DNA of 64,000 nucleotides from Nostoc sp. CMAA1605. Its GTDB lineage: Bacteria > Cyanobacteriota > Cyanobacteriia > Cyanobacteriales > Nostocaceae. The notes under the pieces were generated by a model. The model saw only the letters and a list, made by a program, of their open reading frames with translations. It was not told the DNA's origin and searched no databases. Shown here piece by piece: positions 15,899-24,774 of the stretch. The stretch is from assembly GCF_021596505.1 (NCBI RefSeq), contig NZ_PJIZ01000026.1, forward strand, positions 1 through 64,000, given 5' to 3'. The position numbers were made by a program, and so were the translations under genes. The first letter of the stretch is position 1; each line of letters opens with the position of its first letter.

Positions 15899-16093
15899 TT
15901 AATAGTTCACTTGCAACAAGTAACTCATGCAATGTCCCATGAGAAAATAGACTACTAACATAGCGGCGGCGGCGAGGGCAACTAGTGTACCCGCTAGCAT
16001 AAGGGAAAATTCTTTGTTTTCTACTGCTTTCTCCATCAGGTGTAGTGACCATGCCACCAGAGCCACATCAAATAACAAAATAGGAATCAACAT
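15899..16093 (-). CDS. Small two-helix membrane protein, unknown function
   Basis: 64 residues with two hydrophobic segments (about 2-18 and 30-52, the second rich in Ala, Val and Leu) joined by a charged loop EKAVENKEF. The ATG at 16093 has a weak aagaa upstream. I recognise no family. The composition is typical of a real membrane protein rather than a shadow ORF, since nothing overlaps it. Confidence 0.55.
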   Translation of the reverse strand: MLIPILLFDVALVAWSLHLMEKAVENKEFSLMLAGTLVALAAAAMLVVYFLMGHCMSYLLQVNY

Positions 16094-16198
16094 ATTTCTT
16101 AATATTAGTTAATATTTGTAAATCAATCCTAACATCCTTTTGCAGAACTGTCTTGAATGGAAAGGGAATGTGACTCAATCTCTATAATGGCTTTAGAA

Positions 16199-16972
16199 TT
16201 AAGCGTACAAACGTACTGGTATGTGACGATCGCGCAAGTAATTCTTAATTTCAGATACACTTAACTGCCCATAATGTAGGAGCGAAGCTAATAAAGCAGC
16301 TTCCGCCTTACCTTCATTGAGTGCGGTATAGATATGTTCACAGTTTCCCGCACCACCGGAAGCAATCACAGGGATTTCAACAGACTCAGCAATTGCTTTT
16401 GTTAATTCGATGTCATAACCAGCTTGAGTGCCATCGGCATCCATACTGGTCACTAATAGTTCTCCTGCACCACGCTTTTCGACTTCTTTCGCCCAAAGTA
16501 GGGCATCTAAGCCTGTATTTTCTCTTCCTCCACGCACATACACATCCCAACCTGGATTTTGCGGGTCAACTCTTCGCCTCGCGTCAATAGCAACTACTAT
16601 GCACTGATTACCGAAGCGATCGCTAGCCCGATTGATCAAGTCAGGATCACGTACTGCCGCAGAGTTAATACTAACCTTGTCTGCCCCAGCTCGTAACAAA
16701 GCTTTAACATTTTCTAAGGATTGGATACCACCACCCACAGTCAGGGGAATGAAGACCTGTTCGGCGGTACGGTAAACTACGTCAATAATCGTATCGCGGT
16801 CTTCATGAGTGGCTGTAATATCCAGAAATACTAACTCATCTGCGCCGGCATCGTTATAAACCTTCGCCAGTTCTACCGGATCACCAGCATCTTTGAGATC
16901 GACAAAGTTAACTCCTTTAACAACCCGCCCCGCCTTGACATCTAAACAGGGTAAGATTCTTTTAGATAACAT
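16199..16972 (-). CDS. hisF: Imidazole glycerol phosphate synthase subunit HisF
   Basis: The cyclase half of IGP synthase in histidine biosynthesis. With ammonia supplied by HisH it turns PRFAR into IGP and AICAR. 257 residues is standard for this (beta/alpha)8 barrel. The two catalytic Asp residues are in RILPCLDV (Asp11) and VVAIDARR (about Asp130). VTVGGGI- and IASGGAG-type phosphate loops appear as LTVGGGIQ and VIASGGAGN. No other his gene is adjacent, as is common in cyanobacteria. Confidence 0.96.
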   Translation of the reverse strand: MLSKRILPCLDVKAGRVVKGVNFVDLKDAGDPVELAKVYNDAGADELVFLDITATHEDRDTIIDVVYRTAEQVFIPLTVGGGIQSLENVKALLRAGADKVSINSAAVRDPDLINRASDRFGNQCIVVAIDARRRVDPQNPGWDVYVRGGRENTGLDALLWAKEVEKRGAGELLVTSMDADGTQAGYDIELTKAIAESVEIPVIASGGAGNCEHIYTALNEGKAEAALLASLLHYGQLSVSEIKNYLRDRHIPVRLYA

Positions 16973-17124
16973 ATATTTTTTTACTCCTGGGTAATTGTCC
17001 GGAATTTAAATTGTAAATTGATGTGGGTATTCCCGCCGAAAATCTTAGCTAGCTTATGGATACGCATGATTAAGGCGGAGATTAAGCCACTTCCAGAACT
17101 AAACGTAAGGTTGCAAGCTGAATT

Positions 17125-18225
17125 ATGGCGATCATCTCCTCGAAAAAACAGCCTCCAGAACCCAATGGACAACCACAACAGCGTCGGGAGTCAGCAAAAA
17201 CAGCCCCCAACGAGAAGATTTTGCAACCTGAAGCTGCTGTTGATGAACAAGGTAAACAAGAAGAGAGTATCAGACCACAAAAATTTGCCGACTACATTGG
17301 ACAAAAAGACCTCAAGGATGTTCTAGAGATTGCCATCAAAGCAGCCAAGTCGCGGGGTGAAGTTTTGGATCACTTGCTACTGTATGGCCCTCCAGGATTG
17401 GGTAAAACAACAATGGCAATGATATTAGCATCGGAGATGGGAGTCAACTATAAAATTACTAGTGCGCCTGCTTTAGAAAGACCTAGAGATATCGTAGGGC
17501 TACTAGTTAACCTCAAGCCAGGAGATATTTTATTTATTGATGAAATTCATCGACTTTCACGGATGACAGAAGAAATTCTGTATCCAGCGATGGAAGATTA
17601 TCGTTTAGATATTACTGTGGGTAAAGGTTCTAGCGCGAAAATTCGCAGTTTACCCTTATCTAAATTTACTTTAGTGGGGGCAACAACCCGCGTCGGGGCT
17701 TTGACTTCCCCATTGCGCGATCGCTTCGGTTTAATTCAAAAACTGCGCTTTTATGAAGTTGACGAACTCAGCAAAATTGTCCTGCGGAGTTCCCAGTTAC
17801 TGCAAACCAAAGTCACTGAAGATGGTGCGGCGGAAATTGCTCGTCGTTCCAGGGGAACACCACGGATAGCTAATCGACTACTCAAACGCGTCCGTGATTA
17901 TGCGGAAGTAAAAGCTCATAGTGAAATTAATGAAACTATTGCAGCCGAGGCTCTACAACTATTTCAGGTAGACCCATGTGGCTTAGATTGGACAGACCGC
18001 CGGATGTTGAGTGTGATTATTGAACAATTTAATGGTGGGCCAGTAGGCTTAGAAACCATTGCCGCAGCTACCGGAGAAGACACCCAAACCATTGAAGAAG
18101 TCTACGAACCCTACTTGATGCAAATCGGTTATTTAAGCCGGACTCCCCGTGGAAGAACAGCCACAAAAGCTGCATACAAGCACATGGGATTTACTCCGCC
18201 AAATGAGCAGATGTCATTACTATAG
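17125..18225 (+). CDS. ruvB: Holliday junction branch migration helicase RuvB
   Basis: AAA+ motor of the RuvAB complex, moving Holliday junctions during recombination and repair. 366 residues. A basic, Gln/Pro-rich N-terminal extension of about 50 residues precedes the usual core. Walker A is GPPGLGKTT, Walker B is LFIDEIHR, sensor 1 is [17 protein letters not shown], and the C-terminal winged helix ends with YLSRTPRGR. The stop codon runs directly into tandem repeats. Confidence 0.96.
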   Translation: MAIISSKKQPPEPNGQPQQRRESAKTAPNEKILQPEAAVDEQGKQEESIRPQKFADYIGQKDLKDVLEIAIKAAKSRGEVLDHLLLYGPPGLGKTTMAMILASEMGVNYKITSAPALERPRDIVGLLVNLKPGDILFIDEIHRLSRMTEEILYPAMEDYRLDITVGKGSSAKIRSLPLSKFTLVGATTRVGALTSPLRDRFGLIQKLRFYEVDELSKIVLRSSQLLQTKVTEDGAAEIARRSRGTPRIANRLLKRVRDYAEVKAHSEINETIAAEALQLFQVDPCGLDWTDRRMLSVIIEQFNGGPVGLETIAAATGEDTQTIEEVYEPYLMQIGYLSRTPRGRTATKAAYKHMGFTPPNEQMSLL

Positions 18226-18360
18226 GGAATGGGGCATGGGGCATTGGGCATGGGGAATGGGGCATAGGGCATTGGGCATTGGGCATCGGTATAAAATCTA
18301 CCTTGTCTACCTTGTCTCCCAGTCCCCAGTCCCCAGTCCCCAATCCCCAGTCCCTCCACA
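18226..18360. repeat. G-rich and C-rich tandem repeats
   Basis: ggggcat/gggcatt units (about 18226-18285) are followed by taccttgtc units and ccccagt units to about 18357. The two halves are roughly complementary and could form a weak stem between ruvB and the TPR gene. Confidence 0.85.
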
Positions 18361-18381
18361 CACAACAAAATCTCAACCTAG

Positions 18382-19191
18382 ATGATGATTAAATTAATTA
18401 GTATAGTTCTCAGTCTGTTTCTTGTGTTGGGTTGGGGTACACCCGTGATGGCGCAAACCCAACAAGCTAAAATTACCCAAGAGCAATTAGCCCAGGGTGA
18501 TGAATGGGCAAATCAAGCTTTTGCGGCGACTAATAAAGGTGATTTTGCCACGGCAGAAAAGTATTGGACGAAAATTATTGAGAATTTCCCCACGAATGCA
18601 GGGGCGTGGAGTAATCGGGGGAATTCGCGAGTTAGTCAGAATAAATTAGAGGCGGCACTGGCTGATTATAATAAAGCGGTGGAATTAGCCCCGAATGTCA
18701 CCGATCCTTATTTAAATCGTGGTACAGCTTTAGAAGGTTTGGGTAAGTGGTCAGAGGCGATCGCAGATTATAATCATGTCTTAGAACTCGACCCTAAAGA
18801 TGCAATGGCGTATAACAATCGCGGTAATGCTAAAGCAGGTTTAGGAGAATGGTCAGAAGCGATCGCAGATTATCAAAAATCCTTTGAAATTGCACCTAAC
18901 TTTGCCTTCGCCCGTGCTAATTATGCCCTAGCACTCTATGAAAATGGGCAAAAAGACCAAGCAATCCGCGAATTACGCAATATTACCCGCAAATATCCTA
19001 ATTTTGCAGATGTGCGTGCAGCTTTAACAGCCGCTTATTGGGTAAGTGGCCAAAAGGGCGAAGCCGAAAGTAATTGGGTAGCAGCCTATGGCTTGGATAG
19101 CCGTTATAAAGACATGAACTGGGTGAAAAATATCCGCCGTTGGCCTCCCAGCATGGTTGCAGCTTTAGATAAATTCCTCAAAATTCAGTAA
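18382..19191 (+). CDS. Secreted/lumenal TPR-repeat protein
   Basis: 269 residues. A signal peptide is visible (hydrophobic 4-20, cleavage near PVMAQT). At least four TPR units follow from about residue 40 (AWSNRGNSRVSQNKLEAAL, PYLNRGTALEGLGKWSEAI, AYNNRGNAKAGLGEWSEAI, FARANYALALYENGQKDQA). TPRs are protein-binding scaffolds, and an exported one in a cyanobacterium would work in the periplasm or thylakoid lumen. The partner is unknown. The start could be ATG 18382 or 18385. Confidence 0.8.
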   Translation: MMIKLISIVLSLFLVLGWGTPVMAQTQQAKITQEQLAQGDEWANQAFAATNKGDFATAEKYWTKIIENFPTNAGAWSNRGNSRVSQNKLEAALADYNKAVELAPNVTDPYLNRGTALEGLGKWSEAIADYNHVLELDPKDAMAYNNRGNAKAGLGEWSEAIADYQKSFEIAPNFAFARANYALALYENGQKDQAIRELRNITRKYPNFADVRAALTAAYWVSGQKGEAESNWVAAYGLDSRYKDMNWVKNIRRWPPSMVAALDKFLKIQ

Positions 19192-19197
19192 CAACTA

Positions 19198-19262
19198 TCT
19201 CTACAGCCATTCCCCATGCCCAATTCCCCATGCCCAATTTCCTATGCCCCATGCCCTATTCG
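19198..19262. repeat. ccccatg/cccaatt tandem repeats
   Basis: Imperfect units of the type ccccatgcccaatt between the TPR gene and rpmF. Confidence 0.75.
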
Positions 19263-19332
19263 CAATTTCTTTGACTTCGGCTAGCGATCGCTTAGAATAG
19301 AAAGGTTGTCAAGAATTGCAATATCGGCTATC

Positions 19333-19506
19333 ATGGCTGTTCCTAAGAAGAAAACATCGAAATCTAAGAGAGATAAACGTCGGGCTACCTGGAGACACAA
19401 AGCTGCTGTTGAAGCACAAAAAGCTCTTTCCTTGGGTAAATCTATTTTGACTGGACGTTCTACATTTGTCTATCCTACTGCTGAAGAAGAAGACGAAGAA
19501 GAATAA
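19333..19506 (+). CDS. rpmF: 50S ribosomal protein L32
   Basis: 57-residue component of the large ribosomal subunit. The start [20 protein letters not shown] is the family's diagnostic N-terminus, so I use the ATG at 19333 rather than an upstream TTG. The zinc-binding Cys pairs found in some L32 proteins are absent, as in other cyanobacterial forms. It has an acidic tail EEEDEEE. A clear terminator follows. Confidence 0.95.
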   Translation: MAVPKKKTSKSKRDKRRATWRHKAAVEAQKALSLGKSILTGRSTFVYPTAEEEDEEE

Positions 19507-19515
19507 GAGAAAATG

Positions 19516-19557
19516 GGTGATGAGTAATTGGACTAGTCCGACTACTCATCACCTTTT
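19516..19557 (+). terminator. rpmF terminator
   Basis: 11-bp perfect stem ggtgatgagta / tactcatcacc, then TTTT, starting ten bases after the rpmF stop. Confidence 0.8.
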
Positions 19558-19645
19558 ACCCATGACTGATGATCAAATAATCACATCAACAGTAAAGTAT
19601 ATATAGTCACTGATTTTTCTATTTTCAACAAAATTAATATTTGGT

Positions 19646-19785
19646 GGTAAATGGGTGTACGGCTGTATGGGTGTAAGAAAATAGTATTAATAATATTCAC
19701 TGCCTGAAATTGATGTATATAAGTTTTAGTAATCTTAACCCCTACACACCTACACCCCATACCCTTACACCCTCTACCTAAAACG
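19646..19785. repeat. ggtgtaag / cttacacc octamer repeats
   Basis: Short clusters of gggtgta (about 19646-19680) and the complementary tacacccctacaccc (about 19740-19778) flank an AT-rich stretch and could form a stem. The remaining gap before the next gene holds nothing else visible. Confidence 0.6.
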
Positions 19786-19790
19786 GGATT

Positions 19791-20384
19791 ATGCTAGGGA
19801 AATTCTTTCAGAAATCAAATCCAGAAAATAGCGATCGCGTCCCCCCAGGACAGCACTTAGCAACAGGCTTTCCTGTGTTAACATACGGTCAAGCACCAAA
19901 CATCAATATTGAAGAATGGGAATTTCGAGTTTGGGGTTTAGCTAAACCTGTGGTGTTGAGTTTGTCAGATTTCATGAATCTACCACAGCACGAATTCACC
20001 GCAGATTTCCATTGTGTCACCCGTTGGTCTAAATTAGATGTCAAGTGGACGGGGATTAAAGTCACAGATTTTATGAATTTAATTGAGGTAGATCCTAAAG
20101 CCGTCCATATTATGGAACATTGCTATGGCGGTTACACCACTAATATTGCAATGGCGGATTTTGTGAGAGAAGAAAACTTTTTTGCAGTGAAATTATTTGG
20201 TGAACCTCTCCCACACGAACACGGAAGGCCTTTGCGGCTAGTTGTACCCCATCTCTACGCTTGGAAAAGTGCGAAATGGATTAATGGTTTAGAGTTTTTA
20301 GACAAAGAAGAATTAGGTTTTTGGGAACGCAACGGTTATCATCGTCGTGGTGAACCTTGGGCGCAAGAACGTTATAGTTTTTAG
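19791..20384 (+). CDS. Sulfite oxidase-like molybdopterin-dependent oxidoreductase
   Basis: 197 residues matching the oxidoreductase molybdopterin-binding domain. The molybdenum-ligating Cys is Cys75 in DFHCVTRWSK. Family blocks VKWTGIKVTDFM and PLPHEHGRPLRLVVPHLYAWKSAKW follow. No signal or Tat peptide is visible, so it is probably cytoplasmic, unlike YedY/MsrP. Neither a heme nor a dimerisation domain is attached. The substrate is unknown. It starts at ATG 19791 just after repeats, without a clear Shine-Dalgarno. Confidence 0.82.
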   Translation: MLGKFFQKSNPENSDRVPPGQHLATGFPVLTYGQAPNINIEEWEFRVWGLAKPVVLSLSDFMNLPQHEFTADFHCVTRWSKLDVKWTGIKVTDFMNLIEVDPKAVHIMEHCYGGYTTNIAMADFVREENFFAVKLFGEPLPHEHGRPLRLVVPHLYAWKSAKWINGLEFLDKEELGFWERNGYHRRGEPWAQERYSF

Positions 20385-20436
20385 GCTTAGTTGGGTGTAG
20401 GAAGTTTAAAAGGAAAACCCTAAATTGGTCTTAATT

Positions 20437-20473
20437 GATTGTAGAGAATTGACAACACAACATCTCTACAATC
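20437..20473. terminator. Hairpin between convergent genes
   Basis: Perfect 11-bp inverted repeat gattgtagaga / tctctacaatc with a 15-base loop between two convergent genes. It could end either transcript, but T-tracts are weak. Confidence 0.45.
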
Positions 20474-20486
20474 GAACATCCGATTT

Positions 20487-21578
20487 TTAGTAGAGAGTTT
20501 CTAGAGCATCTATTTTATACAAAATTTCCAAGGATTTATCAACCTGTTTCAACCTTCTGTATTCGTCAGATATATCACGCCATAAAGAAATTTGAGTGTA
20601 ACTTTCTAAATTCTCATTGGTTATTTGTAGAGCTTGTGCCAGAATAGCTAAAGCTTCAGGGTTGCGTGCAACTTTTCTATATTGTGTTGCTATTGTCACT
20701 AAAAGTTTAGCTTTATATTCTGGACTATTGATAACTTTCACAATTCCTAAAGCTTGGGGAAATTTATTTTGGCGCGCTAAACTATTGCCAATCTCCTCTA
20801 ATGCAGAATTCTGATAGTATTCATCGGTAATTTTCTTAGCTATTTCTACAGCTTGAGATATTTTTTGAGTCTCTAACAGTTTGCTAGAAATGTTATTCAA
20901 TGTAGAACTTTGCCAAAAGTTGTCTTCCATTGTGTCAGCTATCTGCAAAGCTGTAGATATTCTACCTACTTCTGCTAATTTAACAGCTATACTTCTTAAA
21001 ATTGAACATTTGTCAGAATTATTCTGGCCATTTCTAGCTATTTCTAATGATTCAGAGAGTTTACCTGTTGCTACTAGTTGATTAGTTATATCACTCACCA
21101 CCCAAGCGCGTTGACCTGAGTTGTCAATATTACCTGCAACTTCTAAAGCTTGCTGAGTTTTGCCTACTGATGCGATACTTCTAGTCAGATTACCAAAAAT
21201 TTCGTTCTTAATAGCAGGGTCGGCAATTTTCTGCACAAAGGTGACAGATGTAGAAATCTGATTAGCAGCAGCTAAACTTCTGGCAATTTCATTCCAAATA
21301 TAAAAGCGTTTTTCCCCATCAGAAATACTTTGTGTAAGTTGTAATGCTTCGTCAAGTTTTCCATTGCTGGCTAATTCCAAAGCTTGATTTAATAAAGCTG
21401 TCTCATTGAGTGCTAGGGAGACTTGAATACGGGGGAGTGCTGGTAGAAACAAAGGGGGAAATTGATAAGCTTCTTTTAAGCAAATACCAGAGGAATTAAT
21501 AGGTGCAGACAATGCAGGAGTAGCTTGCATGAGGAGAGTAAAGCTAATTAATCCTAAGATTTGTTTTTGATAACGCAT
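20487..21578 (-). CDS. Secreted helical-repeat (TPR-like) protein
   Basis: 363 residues with an N-terminal signal peptide (cleavage near PALSAP). Degenerate helix-turn-helix units of about 35-40 residues follow, each of the form A.xxGKxxxALxxAxxIxD (for example SVGKTQQALEVAGNIDN, EVGRISTALQIADTMED, ARQNKFPQALGIVKVIN). This is an alpha-solenoid of TPR/SEL type. Related proteins are common and uncharacterised in Nostocales. Export to the periplasm is likely; the partner is unknown. Confidence 0.75.
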   Translation of the reverse strand: MRYQKQILGLISFTLLMQATPALSAPINSSGICLKEAYQFPPLFLPALPRIQVSLALNETALLNQALELASNGKLDEALQLTQSISDGEKRFYIWNEIARSLAAANQISTSVTFVQKIADPAIKNEIFGNLTRSIASVGKTQQALEVAGNIDNSGQRAWVVSDITNQLVATGKLSESLEIARNGQNNSDKCSILRSIAVKLAEVGRISTALQIADTMEDNFWQSSTLNNISSKLLETQKISQAVEIAKKITDEYYQNSALEEIGNSLARQNKFPQALGIVKVINSPEYKAKLLVTIATQYRKVARNPEALAILAQALQITNENLESYTQISLWRDISDEYRRLKQVDKSLEILYKIDALETLY

Positions 21579-21688
21579 GAGTGTAAAGGGCTAAAAATAA
21601 TGATGTGTTATGCGTTTAAGGTTGTATCGTGGTTAGCGATCGCAAATCAAGTAAAAGCAATATTTTGTTGCTTATGATGTTCTAAGCA

Positions 21689-21745
21689 ACACAGGGGTGT
21701 AAGGGTGTAGGGGTGTGAGGGTGTAAGGGTATAAAGGGTGTAGGG
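21689..21745. repeat. ggtgtaag octamer repeats
   Basis: About seven imperfect units of ggtgtaag/ggtgtagg. Related runs occur at 45551-45580, 53935-53986 and, as the complement, 54071-54168. Confidence 0.8.
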
Positions 21746-21800
21746 AGAAGTTATAGATTTTTTGGAAGTGATAAACGCACCGATAGTAACCCGAAAAATT

Positions 21801-21840
21801 CCCCATTCCCTACAAGGGAATGGGGTTAGGGGGTTAGGTT
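21801..21840 (-). terminator. Palindromic repeat, possible aldehyde dehydrogenase terminator
   Basis: A perfect 11-bp stem ccccattccct/agggaatgggg with a three-base loop, followed on the minus strand by aattttt. It lies 30-70 bp past the minus-strand dehydrogenase stop. The same palindrome type, with a ttagggggttagg flank, recurs at 29373-29406 and 39266-39301, so it is also a dispersed repeat. Confidence 0.55.
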
Positions 21841-21870
21841 AAACCTAAATTGTTCTAACTAACGCACCGT

Positions 21871-23253
21871 CTACTTAATAATTCGCTTGAGTAAAGATAA
21901 TTTATCTTTGTATGGTGCGTATCGCCAGTTTAAGTCTAGCCAGAAGGAATTTTTTAAGACACTTTTGTAATGTGAGAAAGTGTCGAAACTGGTTTTACCG
22001 TGATAACTACCAATACCACTATCACCCACACCACCAAAGGGTAATGATGAAACACCGACTTGCATAATGGTGTCATTCAGACAGACACCGCCGGATGAAG
22101 TTTCCTGCAAAATTCGTGTTTGCAATTGTTTGTTTTGGGAAAATAGGTATAAAGCCAGGGGTTTTGGTCGAGAATTGATCAGGGCGATCGCTTCTGTAAT
22201 GTCTGTGTATTCTAAGATGGGTAAAATCGGCCCAAATATCTCCTCTTGCATCACAGGAGCATCCAGAGAGACACGATCAATTAATGTGGGTGAGATATAT
22301 AATTGCTCAGGATTAGTATCACCACCCAGGATGATTTCACCGTGATTGAGTAACTGTGTCAATCGCTCAAAATGTCTTTTGTTAATAATTCTGCCATAAT
22401 CAGGACTGTTTTCTGGGCGATCGCCATAAAATTCTTTGATGGTTTTTTGCAAAGCTGCTATTAAATCCTGCTTGATTTGGCGATTTACTAACAGATAATC
22501 AGGAGCAATACAAGTTTGTCCACAATTGAGAAATTTACCCCAGACAATTCTTTTTGCTGTATATTCGAGATTAATTTCAGTATCAACAATGCAGGGACTT
22601 TTCCCACCTAATTCTAAAGTAACAGGGGTGAGATGTTTTGCGGCTGCTGCCATCACAATTTTACCGATGGCTGTACCACCAGTAAATAAGATGTGATCAA
22701 ACTTTTCTTGGAGTAATTCCTGACTAGTTTCCACACCACCTTCTACTATGGTGATATACTCTGGGGGGAAATATTTACTAAATAATTGTGCTAATAAATT
22801 AGACGTGTGTGGTGCAAGTTCTGAAGGTTTAACAATAGCACAATTACCAGCCGCGATCGCACCTACTAAGGGAGAAATAACTAATTGAAAAGGATAGTTC
22901 CAAGGGCCGATAATTAACAGATTCCCCAGAGGTTCTGGATAGATTTTAGCGGAGTAAGGAAAAAATTCCGAAGGTACATCTGCTTTTTTCGGTTTAGCCC
23001 AACTTTTGAGATGTTTGATAGCGTAACTAATTTCCTTAACTGCGCCGATTTCCGTAGCGTAAGCTTCAAACTCTGGTTTGTGTAAATCTGCTTTTAAAGC
23101 CTTGATAATTAACGGTTGCTCATTGATGACTAATTCCTTGAGCTTTTGTAATTGTTCGAGGCGAAAATTGATATCTTTAGTTTTACCAGTTTGGAAGAAA
23201 TTTCTTTGTTTTTGTAAAATTTCTGGAATGTTAGATTTTGCAATTGTAATCAT
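21871..23253 (-). CDS. Aldehyde dehydrogenase (class 3-like)
   Basis: NAD(P)-dependent oxidation of aldehydes to acids. 460 residues, the short form without the extended N-terminus of cytosolic ALDHs. The catalytic Cys is in FLNCGQTCIAP and the general-base Glu in VTLELGGKSP. LIIGPWNYPFQLVISPLVGA and FTGGTAIGKIV form the cofactor site. The conserved C-terminal SLPFGGVGDSGIGSYHGK is present. Cyanobacterial relatives act on long-chain alkanals and apocarotenals, so a role in lipid or carotenoid aldehyde removal is plausible. The gene is 33 bp from the end of the upstream kinase gene on the same strand, so they may share a transcript. Confidence 0.92.
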   Translation of the reverse strand: MITIAKSNIPEILQKQRNFFQTGKTKDINFRLEQLQKLKELVINEQPLIIKALKADLHKPEFEAYATEIGAVKEISYAIKHLKSWAKPKKADVPSEFFPYSAKIYPEPLGNLLIIGPWNYPFQLVISPLVGAIAAGNCAIVKPSELAPHTSNLLAQLFSKYFPPEYITIVEGGVETSQELLQEKFDHILFTGGTAIGKIVMAAAAKHLTPVTLELGGKSPCIVDTEINLEYTAKRIVWGKFLNCGQTCIAPDYLLVNRQIKQDLIAALQKTIKEFYGDRPENSPDYGRIINKRHFERLTQLLNHGEIILGGDTNPEQLYISPTLIDRVSLDAPVMQEEIFGPILPILEYTDITEAIALINSRPKPLALYLFSQNKQLQTRILQETSSGGVCLNDTIMQVGVSSLPFGGVGDSGIGSYHGKTSFDTFSHYKSVLKNSFWLDLNWRYAPYKDKLSLLKRIIK

Positions 23254-23286
23254 TGTTTCCTCACAGATAATTTTATTTAGTGCTAC

Positions 23287-24387
23287 TCATCCCTTCGCTA
23301 AAGAGACAATAAATACACTACCTTTTCCTAATTCAGAATTGACAACTATATTACCGTGATGAGCTTCGACGATGCGCCGGGAAAGATATAACCCCAAACC
23401 ACTACCAGAAATTTTGTGACTCCCTTGGCGGAATCTTTCAAAGAGTGTGGCTTGTTCTGTGGGTGAAATTCCCCTTCCCGTGTCTGCTATCTCTATATTT
23501 ATATATTTACTGTCATAGGGAGAAGATTTGAGGCGGATAGTCACTGAACCAGACTCAGTAAACTTGATGGCGTTACCGATGAGGTTGGTAAATAGACGAT
23601 GTAATTCCAAGCGATCGCCTGTCACGGTGGTAGAATTTTCCCTATCATCAAACTCTAGATGGATGCTTAAACTGTTAGCTTGGGCTAAGGTTGTGAGTTC
23701 TCCCGCTACTTCTTGGAGTAATTGACTTAATTTCACCGGTTGAAATGCCAAGGTTTTTCGCCCAGCTTCAAAGCGATAAACTTCTAATAAAGTATTCACC
23801 ATCGATAGCAAATTACTATTGCTACGCCCCATAATCACAATCGCTTCTTGCATTTGTGGTGATAATGTACCAAGCGCGCCTTGTTCAAATAGCGTCAACA
23901 TCCTGTCAGCTGCTACTAGGGGAGTGCGTAAATCATGGGTGAGACGAGAGACAAAATCCTCTCGCTGACGGGCGATTTCATCCCGTTCATCCATACTATG
24001 CTTTAACCGTAACAGCGATCGCACTCTGGCTAATAATTCATCCACTGTTACGGGTTTGCGGATAAAATCATCAGCACCCAAATCTAATCCTTGGGCTACA
24101 TTCGGTGCATCATGGGCGGTAATTAAGAGTATGGGGATATATTGCTGTAATTGCATTTCCCCACGAATGCGCCTAGTTACCTCATAACCATCTATTCCTG
24201 GCATCATTAAATCTAGCAACACCAAGTCACAAGGAGATGCTTGCAGTTGTGCTAGTGCGGAATAACCGTTTTCTGCTGTAGCGATGGTATAGCCTTCTTC
24301 CTCCAATATGGTTTTAATTAAAAACACATTATCAGGAGAGTCATCGACTACTAAAATTTTGCCAGAGCGCGAAGTATGTGAACTCAT
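23287..24387 (-). CDS. Hybrid response regulator-histidine kinase
   Basis: 366 residues. A receiver domain (1-125) has acidic pocket DD15-16, phospho-acceptor Asp59 in LVLLDLMMPG and Lys111 in RKPV. A HisKA domain follows with His151 in RLTHDLRTPL, then a HATPase domain with NLIGNAIKFTESG, ADTGRGIS and GSGLGLYLS. No membrane segment or sensor domain is present, so it is soluble and takes its signal through the receiver from another kinase. A phosphorelay role is likely. It lies upstream of the aldehyde dehydrogenase on the same strand. Confidence 0.93.
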   Translation of the reverse strand: MSSHTSRSGKILVVDDSPDNVFLIKTILEEEGYTIATAENGYSALAQLQASPCDLVLLDLMMPGIDGYEVTRRIRGEMQLQQYIPILLITAHDAPNVAQGLDLGADDFIRKPVTVDELLARVRSLLRLKHSMDERDEIARQREDFVSRLTHDLRTPLVAADRMLTLFEQGALGTLSPQMQEAIVIMGRSNSNLLSMVNTLLEVYRFEAGRKTLAFQPVKLSQLLQEVAGELTTLAQANSLSIHLEFDDRENSTTVTGDRLELHRLFTNLIGNAIKFTESGSVTIRLKSSPYDSKYINIEIADTGRGISPTEQATLFERFRQGSHKISGSGLGLYLSRRIVEAHHGNIVVNSELGKGSVFIVSLAKG

Positions 24388-24539
24388 GAGGCACCGAGAT
24401 AAAAATAAGGGGTTGGCTCAAGGTGAATTGTTTGTTTTTGTAACGAAAGCTGTTGTTTGTTGGTGTGCTGTCAATTTTGAAAATAGCTTATTGATAAGCT
24501 TTTGAGGGTATGTTACGCAATGTAAAGTTGAATTGAAAT

Positions 24540-24774
24540 TTGTCGCTGCAAGTTATTACAAGATTTTAAGAGTAATTTGCAAAAATTAGCAGCTAATATA
24601 GGTTTTTAGTCTTGACTCCTTAGCATTTTTTCGTTAAATTGTTTGTGTTGCTAATTTTTGAGAAAAAATTATCTGCAATTCAGTAATTATTTTTTTTGAT
24701 ACATCGCCGTTTTCCGTACTCCGGCGCAACCGAACCTTGAAAACTAAATATATCAATAGTTTCCACAGGGTAGG
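24540..24774 (+). promoter_or_regulatory. CRISPR leader region
   Basis: An AT-rich, gene-free stretch upstream of the first perfect repeat. It contains ccgaaccttgaaaactaaat about 45 bases before the array, a motif I recall from leaders of other cyanobacterial arrays. The eroded repeats lie at the opposite end, which also places the leader here and predicts plus-strand transcription. The exact promoter is not identified. Confidence 0.6.
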